Below, in pieces: positions 63,388 through 64,000 of a stretch of 64,000 bases of DNA. The notes beneath the pieces are model-generated. The model had not been told where the DNA came from. It worked only from the letters and a program-made list of their open reading frames with translations, and ran no database searches. The first letter of the stretch is position 1; every line of letters starts with the position of its first letter. Position numbers and translations under genes: made by a program. This stretch comes from Myxococcales bacterium. Lineage in GTDB: Bacteria; Myxococcota_A; Polyangia; Polyangiales; Ga0077539. The stretch spans positions 124,001 to 188,000 of the forward strand of contig JAEUKH010000023.1 of NCBI GenBank assembly GCA_016792845.1, in the 5' to 3' direction.

Positions 63388-64000
63388 GTGAAGATTCGAC
63401 CCCGGGGCCCCGCGCTGAGGATGATCGCCGTCGGGGCGCTCTGCGGCGGTGAGGCCCTCGCACAGACCCCGTGGCGGGTCGAGACCGTGGTGGTCGGGCC
63501 GCGCAGCGAGGGGCTGAGACAGCGCGACCCGGAGACCCGGGCCGGGGCCGCGGCGTGGCTCGGGCGAGGGGCCCTCCCGGGCGACAGCCAGGGCCTCGCG
63601 AGGCTCGCCGCGGTGATGCTCCAGGAGCGCGACCTCACCGTGCGCGTGGCCGAGATCCAGAGCCTCCTTGAGGCGCGACCCTTGGGGTGGGAGCAGCTCC
63701 TCCTGGCCCTCTGGCAGCGCACCCAGGCCCTTGAGACCCGCACCGAAACAGGGGTCGGCGGCACGCTCCGAGACCGCGAGCCCGTGTACGGTCGGGTGCT
63801 CCTCTCGGCCCTCGCGTGCGTCACCGCCGCGCCCTCGACGGAGGCCTTGGGTGACCCCGACGGCCCGCCGGTGACACAGCGCGTGCGAGGCTCACATCGG
63901 AGCTATGACGCGCTCCTCGCGCCGCTCACCGAGACCGCGTCGGGTGACAGCCTCGACGACCCCGACACGCTCCACGCCGCGCGGCTCCTCGCGACGATGC
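63388..64000 (+). CDS. Exported protein of unknown function, cut by the right edge
   Basis: An open frame from GTG 63388 runs without a stop to the window end, giving 204 residues. The N-terminus has a basic start and a short hydrophobic stretch (MIAVGALCGGEALAQ), consistent with a signal peptide. The visible part is helical and rich in Arg, Leu and Ala (GLARLAAVMLQERDLTVRVA). No family was recognised. It is divergent from the zinc-ribbon kinase with about 120 bp between the starts. Confidence 0.65.
   Translation, partial: MKIRPRGPALRMIAVGALCGGEALAQTPWRVETVVVGPRSEGLRQRDPETRAGAAAWLGRGALPGDSQGLARLAAVMLQERDLTVRVAEIQSLLEARPLGWEQLLLALWQRTQALETRTETGVGGTLRDREPVYGRVLLSALACVTAAPSTEALGDPDGPPVTQRVRGSHRSYDALLAPLTETASGDSLDDPDTLHAARLLATM

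Overview
The window reads as chromosomal DNA of a myxobacterium (phylum Myxococcota, probably class Polyangia). The evidence is the very high GC content, dense gene packing with many 4-bp start/stop overlaps, several serine/threonine kinases, and many exported lipoproteins that pair an Asp/Thr/Gly/Ala linker with cysteine-rich repeats. The microcompartment shell proteins recall those of Haliangium ochraceum, but this is from memory and no search was run. I saw no rRNA, tRNA, CRISPR array or integrase.

Layout. 0.3-8.3 kb: a MopE-like/RCC1 lipoprotein, an OmpA-family porin split by a frameshift in a 5-bp repeat, a GNAT enzyme, and a 14-unit Stig1-like lipoprotein. 8.3-17.2 kb: two acyl-CoA clusters. 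One (+) is a Rid protein, a crotonase and an acyl-CoA dehydrogenase; the other (-) is a beta-keto acid cleavage enzyme, a crotonase and a carboxyltransferase behind a 26-bp palindrome. 17.4-24.8 kb: a compact bacterial microcompartment locus with BMC-T, BMC-H and BMC-P shell proteins, a DUF2325-domain protein and a CoA-acylating aldehyde dehydrogenase with a probable N-terminal encapsulation helix. 24.8-28.9 kb: an envelope operon (Pal-like, CpoB-like, kinase-PEGA, LysM-TPR) containing a 163-bp element bounded by 22-bp inverted repeats.

29.0-38.0 kb: a MATE transporter, then a type VI secretion 'tip' island reading pseudokinase, VgrG, PAAR, cargo, PAAR, cargo. The two PAAR genes share a nearly identical 314-bp block. 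The two cargos are paralogues with an H...SxGC signature like L,D-transpeptidases. 38.3-49.6 kb: zinc-ribbon protein, Sfp-type transferase, TatA, an isolated FliO-FliP pair, a membrane iron-sulfur oxidoreductase of the ETF:menaquinone type, a glutamine amidotransferase, a frameshifted lipoprotein, Kup, a short acyl-CoA-dehydrogenase-like protein and an amidohydrolase. 49.7-64 kb: two IgGFc-binding-like lipoproteins, a GT-C glycosyltransferase, a 1576-residue 32-unit cysteine-rich protein, a hypothetical protein, a zinc-ribbon kinase and a partial exported protein.

The strongest candidates for undescribed biology are the minimal microcompartment with its DUF2325 partner, and the pseudokinase-VgrG island with duplicated PAAR/L,D-transpeptidase-like cargo modules. 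A shared CTGAAT-N4-ATTCAG operator may tie fatty-acid-type catabolism to its quinone-linked electron outlet.
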